NCBI RefSeq assembly: GCF_029813115.1
Contig: NZ_JAPZDS010000016.1
Location: 1-64,000 of the forward strand
Length of the DNA stretch: 64,000 nucleotides
Direction of reading: 5' to 3'
Origin: Aureimonas sp. SK2
Lineage (GTDB): Bacteria > Pseudomonadota > Alphaproteobacteria > Rhizobiales > Rhizobiaceae
In this document: one piece after another, positions 6,703 through 15,527 of the stretch
Layout of the letters: the number at the start of each line of letters is the position of its first letter
Numbering within the stretch: position 1 is the stretch's first letter
Program-made: the position numbers and the translations under genes
Notes under the pieces: generated by a model
Database searches by the model: none
Told to the model about the DNA's origin: nothing
Seen by the model: the letters and a program-made list of their open reading frames with translations, nothing else

Positions 6703-9700
6703 ATGGCGACCGCAACGACCGCCTCCAGCTTCAAGTGGGAGGACTACGTCCCCGAGCTCATCGCGGGCCCGGCGACGAAGCAGAACACCACGGGAGCGAC
6801 CTCCGGTACCGGGCAGACGCAGGAAGCGGGGTCGACGACGGATTCGCGTAGCTACACCGGTGGCTTCGAGAATCTGGCCGGTGGCATCGCTGCGGGTGCG
6901 AGCACGCTCCTTGGACAGTATCTGAGCCCGAACGGCCAGCCGCAGGTTCCCGGCGAGTACCAGAAGGCCGTCGACGCCGTTTCGGGCGTCACGACCAACG
7001 GCACGGTCGGCGCGCAGGGCTACGCGGACAAGCTCGGGCAGTTCACGCAGACCGGCAACGGACAGTGGCTCGGATCACTCGGCCAGGTCGACGTGCGCGA
7101 CGTAGGTACCGGATCGTGGAACAAGGCCGCATACGACCAGTACGCCAACCCGTACCAGTCCGCCGTCTACGACACGCAGATGGCTGCGATCACAAAATCT
7201 CAGGCTGAGGAGAGGGCTGCCCTCGACGCCAAGCTCGCGAAGGCGCGCTCCTTCGGATCCCGCGGTCAGATCGCGTCGGGTCAGCTTGCGGCCGATCAGG
7301 CGTCGCTGAAGTCCGAGACCGGCGCCAAGCTGCTTTCCGATGGCTACGACAAGGCGTTCGCGGCCTTTACGAGCGACGCCGGCCGCAAGCTCGACGCCGA
7401 TCGGGCGAACCAGACGGCGGACATTTCGCGCGAGCAGATCGAATCCGGCAACGCCTCGACGGCCATCACGGCGAACCAGAACGCCGACAAGATGCGGATT
7501 GAGCAGCTACAGAACTCGGTCGCGAACGAACTCTCCATCGCCAACTCGAAGATGTCGGCGGCCGAGCTCCTGGCGACCCTGTCGCAAGGCAAATTCGATA
7601 TGGCTGTCAAGGCGTCCGGGCTTCCGCTCGAGCGTTTGACCGCGCTCGCCCAGGTCCTGAACGTCGGCACGACCACGTCGACTAAGACCAACGAATCGAC
7701 GACGAACACAAAGAGCAACGAGCAGTCGAAGACCGCCCTCGAAAAGAGCACGCAGCAGGAAGGGCTGTCGGACGCGGAGAAAGAGGAACTCGAGAACGGC
7801 GGCGGCGGGACGACGACGCCGGGCGGCACTACGGGAGGCGGCACGACCACGCCCGGCGGGACGAACGGCGGCGGTGGAACGCTGCCGGACTACCAGCAGC
7901 CATACCCTGCTCCGACGAAGCCGTCGGGCGTGCCGGACAAGGCAGTCTGGACCCCTCCTCCGGCCGGTTCGCCGACCGGGACACAGGGCACGTGGAAGGC
8001 CCCGTCGACCGGCAACGTCTACAACCAGTCCGGCACCAAGATCACCACGGGCACGGGCCAGACGACCGTCGGCGGTCAGCCTCCGGGCTCGACCGAGCCG
8101 CAGCAGAAGCCTTCGACCGTCCCGCCGGGCGTCGTCTGGGATCCGACCGTCAACGGCTGGAAGAATCCCGGCACGGGAACGGTCTGGGGCACGGACGGCA
8201 AGGCATACGAACTGAAGGACGGTGCGTGGAAGCCGAAGGGCGATAACACGACGCCGGGCACCGGCACGCCTGGATCCACGACGACCCCTGCTCCGGAAGG
8301 CCCGCCCGCCGGCGTTCCGCCCGGATCCGTGCTCGATCCGGCTACGAACAGCTGGAAAGACCCGGCCGGCAACATGTACGACCCGAACACGGGTCAGCTG
8401 CGACCGACGACGACGCCTGTCGTCTCGGACGGCAGAGTCACGTTCGGCGTTTCCACTGGCGCATACCGGTCGGTCTACCCGAGCGGACAGCTCGCCGGAA
8501 AGACGATCGGCGGCGCCGATACCGTCATGACGGTCAATCCGGCCTCTCCGAAAGTCACCGAAACGATCGCAGCGCTGCAGCGCTACGGTTCGACGCCATA
8601 TACGACCACTGGCGTGCAGGCGACCGGCTCGAACCTCGTCGAGCAGAGTTTCTCGTTCCCGATGCCCGATGGGACCACGGGCGACAAGGGATCGCTGATC
8701 CTCAAGAAAAACACGTCCACCGGGACGTACGGCATCCTGCTGCCGTACGACGTGCACGCTTTCGCGTCGACGCAGCAGAGCCAGCCGGTCGTGTCGTACG
8801 ATCCGGCGACGAAGAAATTCTCGGTCAACAACGGGGGGCTGTATTCCGACAACGCGAATTTTCAGCTCGCCGATAACGACCCGGTGGCTGTCTTCGCACG
8901 CGCGTACATTGGCGTATTCGAGCAGGACATTTCGGGGGCAACGCAGGGTCCGGTGCAGCCGGGACAGGGATTCGCGGACGGAGGTCTCGTCGCGGGCGAT
9001 CCCCTTGATCAGATCGCTGCGTCGTATCGGGAGGGCTTCGCGTCCGGCGGCCTCGTCGGCTACGGCTTCGACACGCTGTCGGCGCCCATGGACCCCGGCT
9101 ACCTGCGCCAGATCGAGGCTTTCCGTCGTCGGCCGACGAAGCGGTCGGACCTCGCCACGATGGACCTGACCGCCGCCCTCGCCTCGCCCTCGACGCGCAT
9201 CGATGCCGATGCCGCGCTGGAGAAAGGCCTCGGTACCTACGTCAACAGGGTGACGATGGACGGCGCGGCTCTGCTCGAGATCCCGGACGAGGTCACGAAG
9301 CCGGCCGCGAAGACCCCGGACTTCACGGCCTCGGACGAGCTGTTCGACCAGTCGAAGACGTTCCTGGACGATTCGGCCGACACGGTGACCGATCTCGGCG
9401 ATATCGACCTCGGAAAGTTCTCGTTCGATCCTCTCGCGACGACGCGTCTCGGAGAAGGTACCGGCGACCAGCGGTACGACGCCCTGATGGCCCAGCTGGC
9501 GGCAAAGGAGAACAGCCCCTTCGCCGCGATCGGCAAGGGGTACATGGCCCGCCAGGCCCGCGATCTCGGCATCGCCGCGAAGCGGTTCGATGCGGACAAG
9601 GACGTCGCGACGTTCCAGGCTGACAAGCTGAAGTCCATCGCCTCGGCTGAGGCGGGCCTTTCGGCGAAGTCGGCCGAACTTGCCGGCGCGGACGTGGAGC

Positions 9701-10473
9701 GGCAGCTCGATCAGTCCTCGTACCAGGCCCGCCTGGACGCCCTTCTCCTCGAGCCCGAGGCGAAGCGTGCTCAGATCAGAGCAGCCGAAGCGACGGCTGC
9801 GGACGGCGACGCCGGTGGCCTGCAGACTGTCTGGGGCAAGGACGCGGACGGCAACCCCGTCGCGCTTCAGCAGACGAAGGATGGCAAGCTGCGCAGGCTG
9901 GAGACGCCGGACGGCGTCGCTCCGACCTCGCTCTACGAGAAGGCTTTCGAGACCGAGGGCGGGAAGAAGGCCGGCGGTATCGCCGCGCAGGCGATCGCCG
10001 ACGCGCCGAAGTCAATCACGGCTGCCGACGCGATGATGGGGACGATCGACGGCATCCTAAACGACGCCAGCCTCGCGTCGGCGACCGGCCTCAGCGGGAA
10101 GGTCTTCGGCAACATCCCGGGGACCGCTACGTACGGCACCCGCCAGCGCATGAAGCAGCTCGAGGGTCAGGCCTTTTTGCAGGCTTTCGAAAGCCTGCGC
10201 GGTGGCGGCGCGATCACTGAGATCGAGGGCCTCAAGGCAACCCAGGCCATTGCTGCCCTCGACTCGGCGCAGAGCGAGGAGGACTACCGTCGTGCCCTGA
10301 CCGGGCTGAAGGAAGTCCTTCTGGCCGGCCGCGCTCGTGCGCAGGCGAAGCTGGAGAACCGTCCGTTCGAGCACACAGGCAAGGCGCCAGCTGCCGGTGT
10401 CGCGCCCGCAGCTGGGCCCGACTTCTCGTCAATGAGCGACGAAGACCTCGAACGCATCGCGAGGGGTGGCTGA
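6703..10473 (+). CDS. Giant phage internal/ejection-type virion protein, 1256 residues
   Basis: ATG at 6703 preceded by GAAGGGAGG. Residues about 145-300 contain YANPYQSAVYDTQMAAI followed by long Ala/Lys/Gln helices, a pattern I associate with internal or DNA-ejection proteins of podo-like phages. Residues 325-405 are Thr/Gly/Ser-rich and disordered. Residues about 407-575 hold three degenerate 40-45 residue repeats of the form P-x-GVP...VWDP..N.WK.P.TG.VY. FADGGLV (about 757) and FASGGLV (about 779) are short repeats common in phage tail or ejection proteins. The last 400 residues are helical again and end SMSDEDLERIARGG. It is probably packaged in the virion and ejected with DNA. No enzymatic motif was seen. 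Confidence 0.65.
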   Translation: MATATTASSFKWEDYVPELIAGPATKQNTTGATSGTGQTQEAGSTTDSRSYTGGFENLAGGIAAGASTLLGQYLSPNGQPQVPGEYQKAVDAVSGVTTNGTVGAQGYADKLGQFTQTGNGQWLGSLGQVDVRDVGTGSWNKAAYDQYANPYQSAVYDTQMAAITKSQAEERAALDAKLAKARSFGSRGQIASGQLAADQASLKSETGAKLLSDGYDKAFAAFTSDAGRKLDADRANQTADISREQIESGNASTAITANQNADKMRIEQLQNSVANELSIANSKMSAAELLATLSQGKFDMAVKASGLPLERLTALAQVLNVGTTTSTKTNESTTNTKSNEQSKTALEKSTQQEGLSDAEKEELENGGGGTTTPGGTTGGGTTTPGGTNGGGGTLPDYQQPYPAPTKPSGVPDKAVWTPPPAGSPTGTQGTWKAPSTGNVYNQSGTKITTGTGQTTVGGQPPGSTEPQQKPSTVPPGVVWDPTVNGWKNPGTGTVWGTDGKAYELKDGAWKPKGDNTTPGTGTPGSTTTPAPEGPPAGVPPGSVLDPATNSWKDPAGNMYDPNTGQLRPTTTPVVSDGRVTFGVSTGAYRSVYPSGQLAGKTIGGADTVMTVNPASPKVTETIAALQRYGSTPYTTTGVQATGSNLVEQSFSFPMPDGTTGDKGSLILKKNTSTGTYGILLPYDVHAFASTQQSQPVVSYDPATKKFSVNNGGLYSDNANFQLADNDPVAVFARAYIGVFEQDISGATQGPVQPGQGFADGGLVAGDPLDQIAASYREGFASGGLVGYGFDTLSAPMDPGYLRQIEAFRRRPTKRSDLATMDLTAALASPSTRIDADAALEKGLGTYVNRVTMDGAALLEIPDEVTKPAAKTPDFTASDELFDQSKTFLDDSADTVTDLGDIDLGKFSFDPLATTRLGEGTGDQRYDALMAQLAAKENSPFAAIGKGYMARQARDLGIAAKRFDADKDVATFQADKLKSIASAEAGLSAKSAELAGADVERQLDQSSYQARLDALLLEPEAKRAQIRAAEATAADGDAGGLQTVWGKDADGNPVALQQTKDGKLRRLETPDGVAPTSLYEKAFETEGGKKAGGIAAQAIADAPKSITAADAMMGTIDGILNDASLASATGLSGKVFGNIPGTATYGTRQRMKQLEGQAFLQAFESLRGGGAITEIEGLKATQAIAALDSAQSEEDYRRALTGLKEVLLAGRARAQAKLENRPFEHTGKAPAAGVAPAAGPDFSSMSDEDLERIARGG

Positions 10474-10474
10474 C

Positions 10475-13231
10475 ATGCAGATCACCGCAGAACAGGCACG
10501 TGCCGAACTCGCCCGTCGGCGCAATCCTGCGCCCACGGCGGATGCGGCTCACGTCGCGGCGCCGGCGATCACGGCCGACCAGGCCGCGGCCGAGCTGGCG
10601 CGTCGGAAGGAAGCGGCTGCGGCGGCGCAGGCGGAGCTCGATAAGCGCCGCATCGAGAATCCGCAGACGTTCCGCGACCGTCAGCTCGCGGCTTCCCACG
10701 AGGACCGCGGCACGCTCGACGCGCTTCAGCAGGGCATCATGCAGGGCGTGACCTTGGGGTTCGCGGACGAAATCGTCGGCGGCATGATGACGCCCGTCGA
10801 ACTGGCGATCGGCGCGATCGGCGGCGAGGACGAGGGCAAGGACATCCTCACGCGCATCGCCGACTCCTACGGCCGCGGCGTCGCCACGCAGCGCGACGCG
10901 CTCGACACTGCACGGGAGAGCCACGGCACGGCGACGCTCCTGGGCGAAGTCGGCGGAGGCCTCGGCACGGCCGGTGCGACGGTCGCGAAGCTCGGTTTCT
11001 CGGGCGGAAGCCGTCTCGGGAAGATCGGCATCGGCGCGGCCGACGGATTGGCGCTCGGCGGCGCTTCCGGCTTCGGCGCCGGTGAAGGGCTGGAAGACAG
11101 CATCGAGCGTGCCGGCAACGGTGCCGTCCTCGGCCTCGGGCTGGGCGCGGCCGTGCCCGCCGCGGCGCCGCTTGTCGGCAAGGCGGTATCGGCCGGGAAG
11201 ACGGCCGTCGCGCCGTTCACGAAGTCGGGCCAGGAGCGGCTGGCGGCGGAGAAGCTCGGCTCGGGCGCGTCCGACCTCGTCGGCCTGCGGGCGGCGCTCG
11301 CCTCACCGACGCCGGACCTCGTCCCGGGATCGGCTCCCACGACCTTCCAGCTCTCTGGCGATATGGGCGTCGGCTCCCTCGAGCGCGGCGCTGCGACCCG
11401 CAGCCCTGCGCCGTTCCAGGATCGCCGGGCGGAACAGAACGTCGCCCGTCTCGGCGCCCTAGTCGGCATCGAGACCGGTGGCGCGTCCGAGAAGGTCGCC
11501 GACGCGGCCAGGCGCGGCTTCGACGATCTCGGCCTGTCGACGCAGGCGGATCTGGACGCGGCGACGGCGACGGCTCGCCGGGCGACCGACGGCATCGGTC
11601 CGGGCGTCACGCCGGATGTCGCAGGCGACACCATGCGCAGCGGTCTGGAGGCGTCGAGGGCGACCGTGAAGACGGCCGAACGCGGCCTCTGGGACGCCGT
11701 CGACCCCGACGGAACGCTGACGCTCGGCCTGCCCGGCGTGCGCGCCCGCGCCGCCCAGGTGCAGAGATCGATGCCGAAGCTGGCGAAGCCTATGGAGGGC
11801 GAGGAGGCCGACATCTTCGCCTCGATCAAAGGCGTTGGCGACCAGGTCCCGTTCGCGGAGGCGCAGGCCCTGAAGGCCCGCATCGGCGCCGCCGGTCGGG
11901 CGGAGAGGATCGCGAAGGGCGAGTCGCCGGCGGACCGCCGCATCGGCCTGTTGGGATCCTCCCTCATGGACGACCTCGACAACGCGGCGTCCGGAGCGCC
12001 CTTCGCCGACGGCTCGCCACCGACGTTCGACGGAGCCGCCCGCGACCGTCTGACCGCTGCGTCCCGGGCGACGAAGGACCGCGTCGAGACGTTCGACAAC
12101 GGGACGCTCGGCCCGATGCGCCACCGTCCCTCCCCGTCGTCTCCGTACGACATGCCTTCGAGCGCCGTGCCCGGCCGAATTTTCTCCGGTGATGCGACGT
12201 CGTTCGACGCCGTGAACACCTTCCGCAAGGCTGTCGGCGACCAGTCCGCACGGGACGCGCTTCAGGGCTACGCCGTCGATCGGCTCCGCAAGGAAGCCCC
12301 TTCGGCGGACGGGACGCTCGATCCGGCAAAGCTCGCGTCGTGGCGCACGAAACATGCCGACGCGCTCCGGGCCTTCCCGGAGCTCGATGCCAAGCTCGCG
12401 GACGCCGGCACTGCTTCGGCCGCGATGGCCGAGGTCGCCGCCGTTCGCACGAAGGCCCTCGCCGACTACGAGAAGGGAGTCCTCGGACGGCTGATGAAAC
12501 TCGACGATCCAGACGACGTCTCGAAGACGGTCGGCGCGGTCTTCAACGCGCAGGACGCGACGGCAAGAATGCAGAAGATCGCCTCCGTCGTGACGGGAGA
12601 CGCCGATGCCGCACAGGGCTTGCGCCGCGCCGTGGTCGACCACGTGAAGCGCCGCCTAATCTCGAACACGGAGGGAGCGACTTCGGGCGAGGCGCTGATC
12701 AAAAGCGATGCCTTCCAGTCGTTCGTGAAGAGGAACCGGTCGACCCTGAAGGCGGCCGGGTTCTCGGACAGCGAGATCAACACGTTCGGGGCCATCGCCG
12801 ACGACATCAAGCGGAGCAACAGGTCTCTGACGGCCGTGAAGATTCCGGGCCAGTCGAACACGGCGCAAGACGTCGGCTCAGTTTTGAGCCGTGTTCTGCA
12901 GGCGTCGGGATCGAAAGGCGGCGGTCTCGGCCTCAGCGGCGTCGGCTTCCTCGCCGGCGGGCTTCCGGGCGCCGTCGCAGGCGGTCTCGCGGCCGGCGTC
13001 GCGAAGATGCTCTCGATCATGAAGCAGAACGGGCTGTCACGGGTGGAGGACATCCTCGAGGACGCGCTTCTCAATCCCGATCGCGCCAAGGTCCTGTTGC
13101 AGCGCCTCGATGCGAACCCCTCGCCCGTCGAGTGGGAGAAGATCGCCAACGCCTTCGCCCGGTCAGCCACGACGACCACGAACCTTGAGAGCGGCAGCAA
13201 TCCCCTTTCCCGCGCACCGTTCCAGAACTGA
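10475..13231 (+). CDS. Large phage internal virion protein, 919 residues
   Basis: ATG at 10475 is chosen because GAGGGG (10461-10466) sits eight bases upstream; a GTG at 10466 would add MAD. The N-terminus has two copies of an ITA(E/D)QAxAELARR unit, then GIMQGVTLGFADEIVGG and a Gly/Ala-rich segment (GEVGGGLGTAGATV), both typical of internal or ejection proteins with membrane-active regions. The rest is Ala-rich helix without catalytic motifs. Another Gly-rich hydrophobic patch (LSGVGFLAGGLPGAVAGGLAAG) lies near residue 840. It starts right after the 1256-residue gene and is certainly co-transcribed. The two probably act together in DNA delivery; this is inferred from architecture. Confidence 0.65.
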   Translation: MQITAEQARAELARRRNPAPTADAAHVAAPAITADQAAAELARRKEAAAAAQAELDKRRIENPQTFRDRQLAASHEDRGTLDALQQGIMQGVTLGFADEIVGGMMTPVELAIGAIGGEDEGKDILTRIADSYGRGVATQRDALDTARESHGTATLLGEVGGGLGTAGATVAKLGFSGGSRLGKIGIGAADGLALGGASGFGAGEGLEDSIERAGNGAVLGLGLGAAVPAAAPLVGKAVSAGKTAVAPFTKSGQERLAAEKLGSGASDLVGLRAALASPTPDLVPGSAPTTFQLSGDMGVGSLERGAATRSPAPFQDRRAEQNVARLGALVGIETGGASEKVADAARRGFDDLGLSTQADLDAATATARRATDGIGPGVTPDVAGDTMRSGLEASRATVKTAERGLWDAVDPDGTLTLGLPGVRARAAQVQRSMPKLAKPMEGEEADIFASIKGVGDQVPFAEAQALKARIGAAGRAERIAKGESPADRRIGLLGSSLMDDLDNAASGAPFADGSPPTFDGAARDRLTAASRATKDRVETFDNGTLGPMRHRPSPSSPYDMPSSAVPGRIFSGDATSFDAVNTFRKAVGDQSARDALQGYAVDRLRKEAPSADGTLDPAKLASWRTKHADALRAFPELDAKLADAGTASAAMAEVAAVRTKALADYEKGVLGRLMKLDDPDDVSKTVGAVFNAQDATARMQKIASVVTGDADAAQGLRRAVVDHVKRRLISNTEGATSGEALIKSDAFQSFVKRNRSTLKAAGFSDSEINTFGAIADDIKRSNRSLTAVKIPGQSNTAQDVGSVLSRVLQASGSKGGGLGLSGVGFLAGGLPGAVAGGLAAGVAKMLSIMKQNGLSRVEDILEDALLNPDRAKVLLQRLDANPSPVEWEKIANAFARSATTTTNLESGSNPLSRAPFQN

Positions 13232-13243
13232 GGAAACACGACG

Positions 13244-13681
13244 ATGATGCCGTTCCAGTCCGCCCCGCAGATGCCGCCCACCGGCGGCACCGCATCTCCG
13301 CTCGCCGAGGCCCTCGCGAAGGAAGGTCTCATGGCGCCGATCCAGACCGCCTCGCCGGGCCCGGCCGCGATGCGCTCGGCCCCGCCGCTCGGCGCTGGCT
13401 TTATGCCTGCCCCCGCTCCGATGGGCGGGATGCCGGGTGCGATGCCTGGCATGCCGACGCCCGGGCAGCAGCAGCCGCAGCCGCCCGCCGGTGGGATGCC
13501 CTTCCAGCAGATGGGCGGGCCGAGCATGGGCGCCGGGATGCCGGGAAGCACGGGTCAGGCCGGCGCGATGGGGCCGAAGCCGGGCATGCCGTTCGCGGGC
13601 GCACCCGGGGGTCCCGCAGCCGCTCCGGGCGGTCCGGCGCCGACCGGAATGCAACCGCAACAGCGACCGCCTTTCGGCTGA
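13244..13681 (+). CDS. Pro/Gly/Met-rich low-complexity phage protein, 145 residues
   Basis: ATG at 13244 (13247 also possible) preceded by GAGGAA. The product is mostly Pro, Gly, Met, Ala and Gln with repeats such as PMGGMPGAMPGMP and ends PQQRPPFG. There is no globular domain. It is the last gene of the virion run, 12 bases after its neighbour, and is followed by inverted repeats. Similar short disordered proteins occur beside phage ejection genes, but no function can be stated. Codon usage matches the neighbouring genes, so translation is credible. Confidence 0.6.
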   Translation: MMPFQSAPQMPPTGGTASPLAEALAKEGLMAPIQTASPGPAAMRSAPPLGAGFMPAPAPMGGMPGAMPGMPTPGQQQPQPPAGGMPFQQMGGPSMGAGMPGSTGQAGAMGPKPGMPFAGAPGGPAAAPGGPAPTGMQPQQRPPFG

Positions 13682-13709
13682 TTCTGCAGGGGCTTAGCTA
13701 TCACGATAG

Positions 13710-13731
13710 GAACGATAACTGCTTATCGTTC
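13710..13731. promoter_or_regulatory. Perfect 9-base inverted repeat, operator-like
   Basis: GAACGATAA (13710-13718) and TTATCGTTC (13723-13731) form a perfect dyad with a four-base spacer. A further CGATA lies just upstream. It is AT-rich against a GC-rich background and lies about 170 bases before the antirepressor gene. No U-tract follows, so a protein-binding site is more likely than a terminator. Confidence 0.5.
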
Positions 13732-13761
13732 ACTTTCGGAGTACGACCTATACAGCCTGAA

Positions 13762-13790
13762 AAGCGCAATCATTTCAGGTGGTTGCGCTT
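13762..13790. terminator. 11-base-pair hairpin after the virion genes (possible terminator)
   Basis: AAGCGCAATCA (13762-13772) pairs with TGGTTGCGCTT (13780-13790), with one G-T pair and a seven-base loop. The rightward tail is GCCTTTCTCT, a weak U-tract; the leftward side has AAAA. It separates the virion run from the antirepressor gene. It could be a weak terminator, an attenuator or an RNA processing site. Confidence 0.45.
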
Positions 13791-13901
13791 GCCTTTCTCT
13801 GATCGAATCACGACAATGATGGGGTTCCGCAGACGCGGGACGGCCCGAGGCGGTGCGTCAACACCGGCATCTCGGGCCTGACCTCGAACTATGATGCGAC
13901 C

Positions 13902-14732
13902 ATGTCCGAAGCTTCCCAGATCATAACTCAGGAGCCCGCGGTTTACAGCCGTAGCGGCCGGGTTTTCACGAACTCCGAGGACCTCGCACGCTTCTTCAGG
14001 AAGAAGCACAAGGATGTCCTGAAGGCGATCGAGAATGCCCATTGCTCGGCCATCTTCCGTGAGCGCAATTTTGCGCCCACGGTGAATCGGCGGCAGATTG
14101 GTTCCCTCGTTCGCTCCATCCCCTCCGTCGAGATGACGAAGGAGGGGTTCTACTTCATCGCGATGGGCTTCACCGGCGACAAGGCGGCCGTCTTCAAGGA
14201 AGCGTACATCGCTCGCTTCAACGCCATGGAGGACGAGCTGCGGCAGCAGACAATCGTCGACCCGGTCGCCCTCCTGAACGATCCGGCCTTCCTCCGCTCG
14301 AAGCTGCTAGAATACAGCGGCGAGGTCATCGCTCTGAAGGCGGAGGTCGAGAAGAAAGACGTGGTGATCGCCGAGGCGGCGCCGAAGGTCGAGTTCCACG
14401 ACACGGTCGCGAAGTCGGAGCGCGAGATGAACCTGTCGGACGTTGGCCGGCACATCGGCAAGGGGCCGAACGTGGGCATCCGCTGGATGGCGGAGAAGGG
14501 TCTCATCTACAAGAGGCACCACCGGGACAGCTGGAAGCCGTTCCAGCGCTACGTCGACCGCGGCTGGTTCAAGACGCGCATCGTGACGAACGGGGACTTC
14601 GATTTCTCTCAGACCGTCGTGACGACGAAGGGGCTGATCGGCATCGCCGCCCTCGCCGGCAAGGCGATCTCCAGGATCGACCTTTTCAACGCGACGGAAG
14701 CCTCGGGATCGGCCGTTGCCCGCCGCCACTGA
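13902..14732 (+). CDS. Phage Rha-type regulator with KilAC/ANT antirepressor domain
   Basis: 276 residues. The N-terminal half (about 15-110: VYSRSGRVFTNSEDLARFF, KKHKDVLKAIENAHC, FYFIAMGFTGDKAAVFKEAYIARFNAME) is a typical Rha domain. The C-terminal half (about 155-255: VEFHDTVAKSEREMNLSDVG, then GIRWMAEKGLIYKR) is a KilAC/ANT domain. This fusion is common in temperate phages and acts on the phage repressor or early genes; the exact target here is unknown. It has its own leader of 220 bases with a dyad and a hairpin, and a strong terminator right after it. It points the same way as the virion genes. Confidence 0.85.
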   Translation: MSEASQIITQEPAVYSRSGRVFTNSEDLARFFRKKHKDVLKAIENAHCSAIFRERNFAPTVNRRQIGSLVRSIPSVEMTKEGFYFIAMGFTGDKAAVFKEAYIARFNAMEDELRQQTIVDPVALLNDPAFLRSKLLEYSGEVIALKAEVEKKDVVIAEAAPKVEFHDTVAKSEREMNLSDVGRHIGKGPNVGIRWMAEKGLIYKRHHRDSWKPFQRYVDRGWFKTRIVTNGDFDFSQTVVTTKGLIGIAALAGKAISRIDLFNATEASGSAVARRH

Positions 14733-14758
14733 CCATTTGCAGAATCATGCATGACATC

Positions 14759-14789
14759 GGGTCTCCCCATTTTCGGGGAGACCCTTATT
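14759..14789. terminator. Strong bidirectional terminator between converging phage operons
   Basis: GGGTCTCCCC (14759-14768) and GGGGAGACCC (14775-14784) form a perfect ten-base-pair stem with loop ATTTTC, followed by TTATT. It lies between the antirepressor gene end (14732) and the end of the leftward exported-protein gene (14785), so it can serve both. Confidence 0.85.
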
Positions 14790-15177
14790 CGTCTCCGACG
14801 CTCTCGTAGATGCCTTTCGGCGCCAGCCCGGCGCAGGCTTCCCACGTCGACGAGATCGAGACCCGACCCGGATCGAGATCGAACACGGCGAACGCGTGCT
14901 CTTGCACTCGCCCGACCGCCACGCCCTCGACGACGGCCGGTCCCATCCGCGCCGCCCCGAGCTCTACCTCCGTCTCCAACTCGCACACCGGCGTCAGCGA
15001 GAAGTCCCGCGGGTCCGTCGCCGTCCACCGCAGATGCCAGCTGTCTCGCCCCGCCGGCAGCATCCGCAGCTCGCAGACCAGCTTCCCGCATTCGCGTTGG
15101 TAGTGCCCGGAGTACCTGTCCGCTGCCGCCGCCGGCGAAACGAGGGCGAGCGTCAGGGTGGCAAGAATCATCCGCAT
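14785..15177 (-). CDS. Small exported protein with four cysteines, unknown
   Basis: 130 residues. The N-terminus (MRMILATLTLALVSPAAAA-D) is a clear Sec signal peptide with cleavage after AAA. The mature part has Cys in RECGKLVCEL, TPVCELE and WEACAG, probably two disulfides in the periplasm, and ends PKGIYESVGDE. It is the last gene of the leftward cassette, 23 bases after its neighbour, and ends at a strong terminator. A secreted protein in a prophage suggests a lysogenic function at the envelope. Its size and Cys pattern recall small periplasmic inhibitors, but I cannot place it in a family. Confidence 0.65.
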   Translation of the reverse strand: MRMILATLTLALVSPAAAADRYSGHYQRECGKLVCELRMLPAGRDSWHLRWTATDPRDFSLTPVCELETEVELGAARMGPAVVEGVAVGRVQEHAFAVFDLDPGRVSISSTWEACAGLAPKGIYESVGDE

Positions 15178-15200
15178 AGTCGTCTCCGTGATGTTGCAGC

Positions 15201-15527
15201 TCAGATTTCGATGTACGTCGTGACGATCGCGCTGCCTGTGTTCTCGACGCGTTCGACCCGCTGCAACGCTTCGTAGATGATCCAGATGACGCCGGGCACG
15301 CTCCGCAGCTCGCGGTAGCGCTCGGCTATATCGGCGGCGCTGTCCGTCGCCCCCCGGTCGAGGACCGCATCCGGCATGCGGCGCAGACGCTCTAGAAGAT
15401 CTGCCCGATCAATCGCGCCGGCGGCGAAAAGATCGACCACGTCGCTGGGCAGGACGCCGGTCCCTGCGATTGATCGGTCGTAGCCGAGGGAAGCCGCCCG
15501 GCGCCGGATGTGCTCGTCCCGGCTCAC
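15201..15527 (-). CDS. Unknown 108-residue protein in leftward phage cassette
   Basis: GTG at 15527 overlaps the stop of the upstream metallophosphoesterase (GTGA), so this start is preferred over a longer upstream frame that runs through that gene. The product (VSRDEHIRRRAASLGYDRSI..., ending GSAIVTTYIEI) is charged and helical with no signal peptide or recognised motif. Strict coupling to the two phosphoesterases suggests a partner or regulator, but there is no direct evidence. Confidence 0.6.
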   Translation of the reverse strand: MSRDEHIRRRAASLGYDRSIAGTGVLPSDVVDLFAAGAIDRADLLERLRRMPDAVLDRGATDSAADIAERYRELRSVPGVIWIIYEALQRVERVENTGSAIVTTYIEI

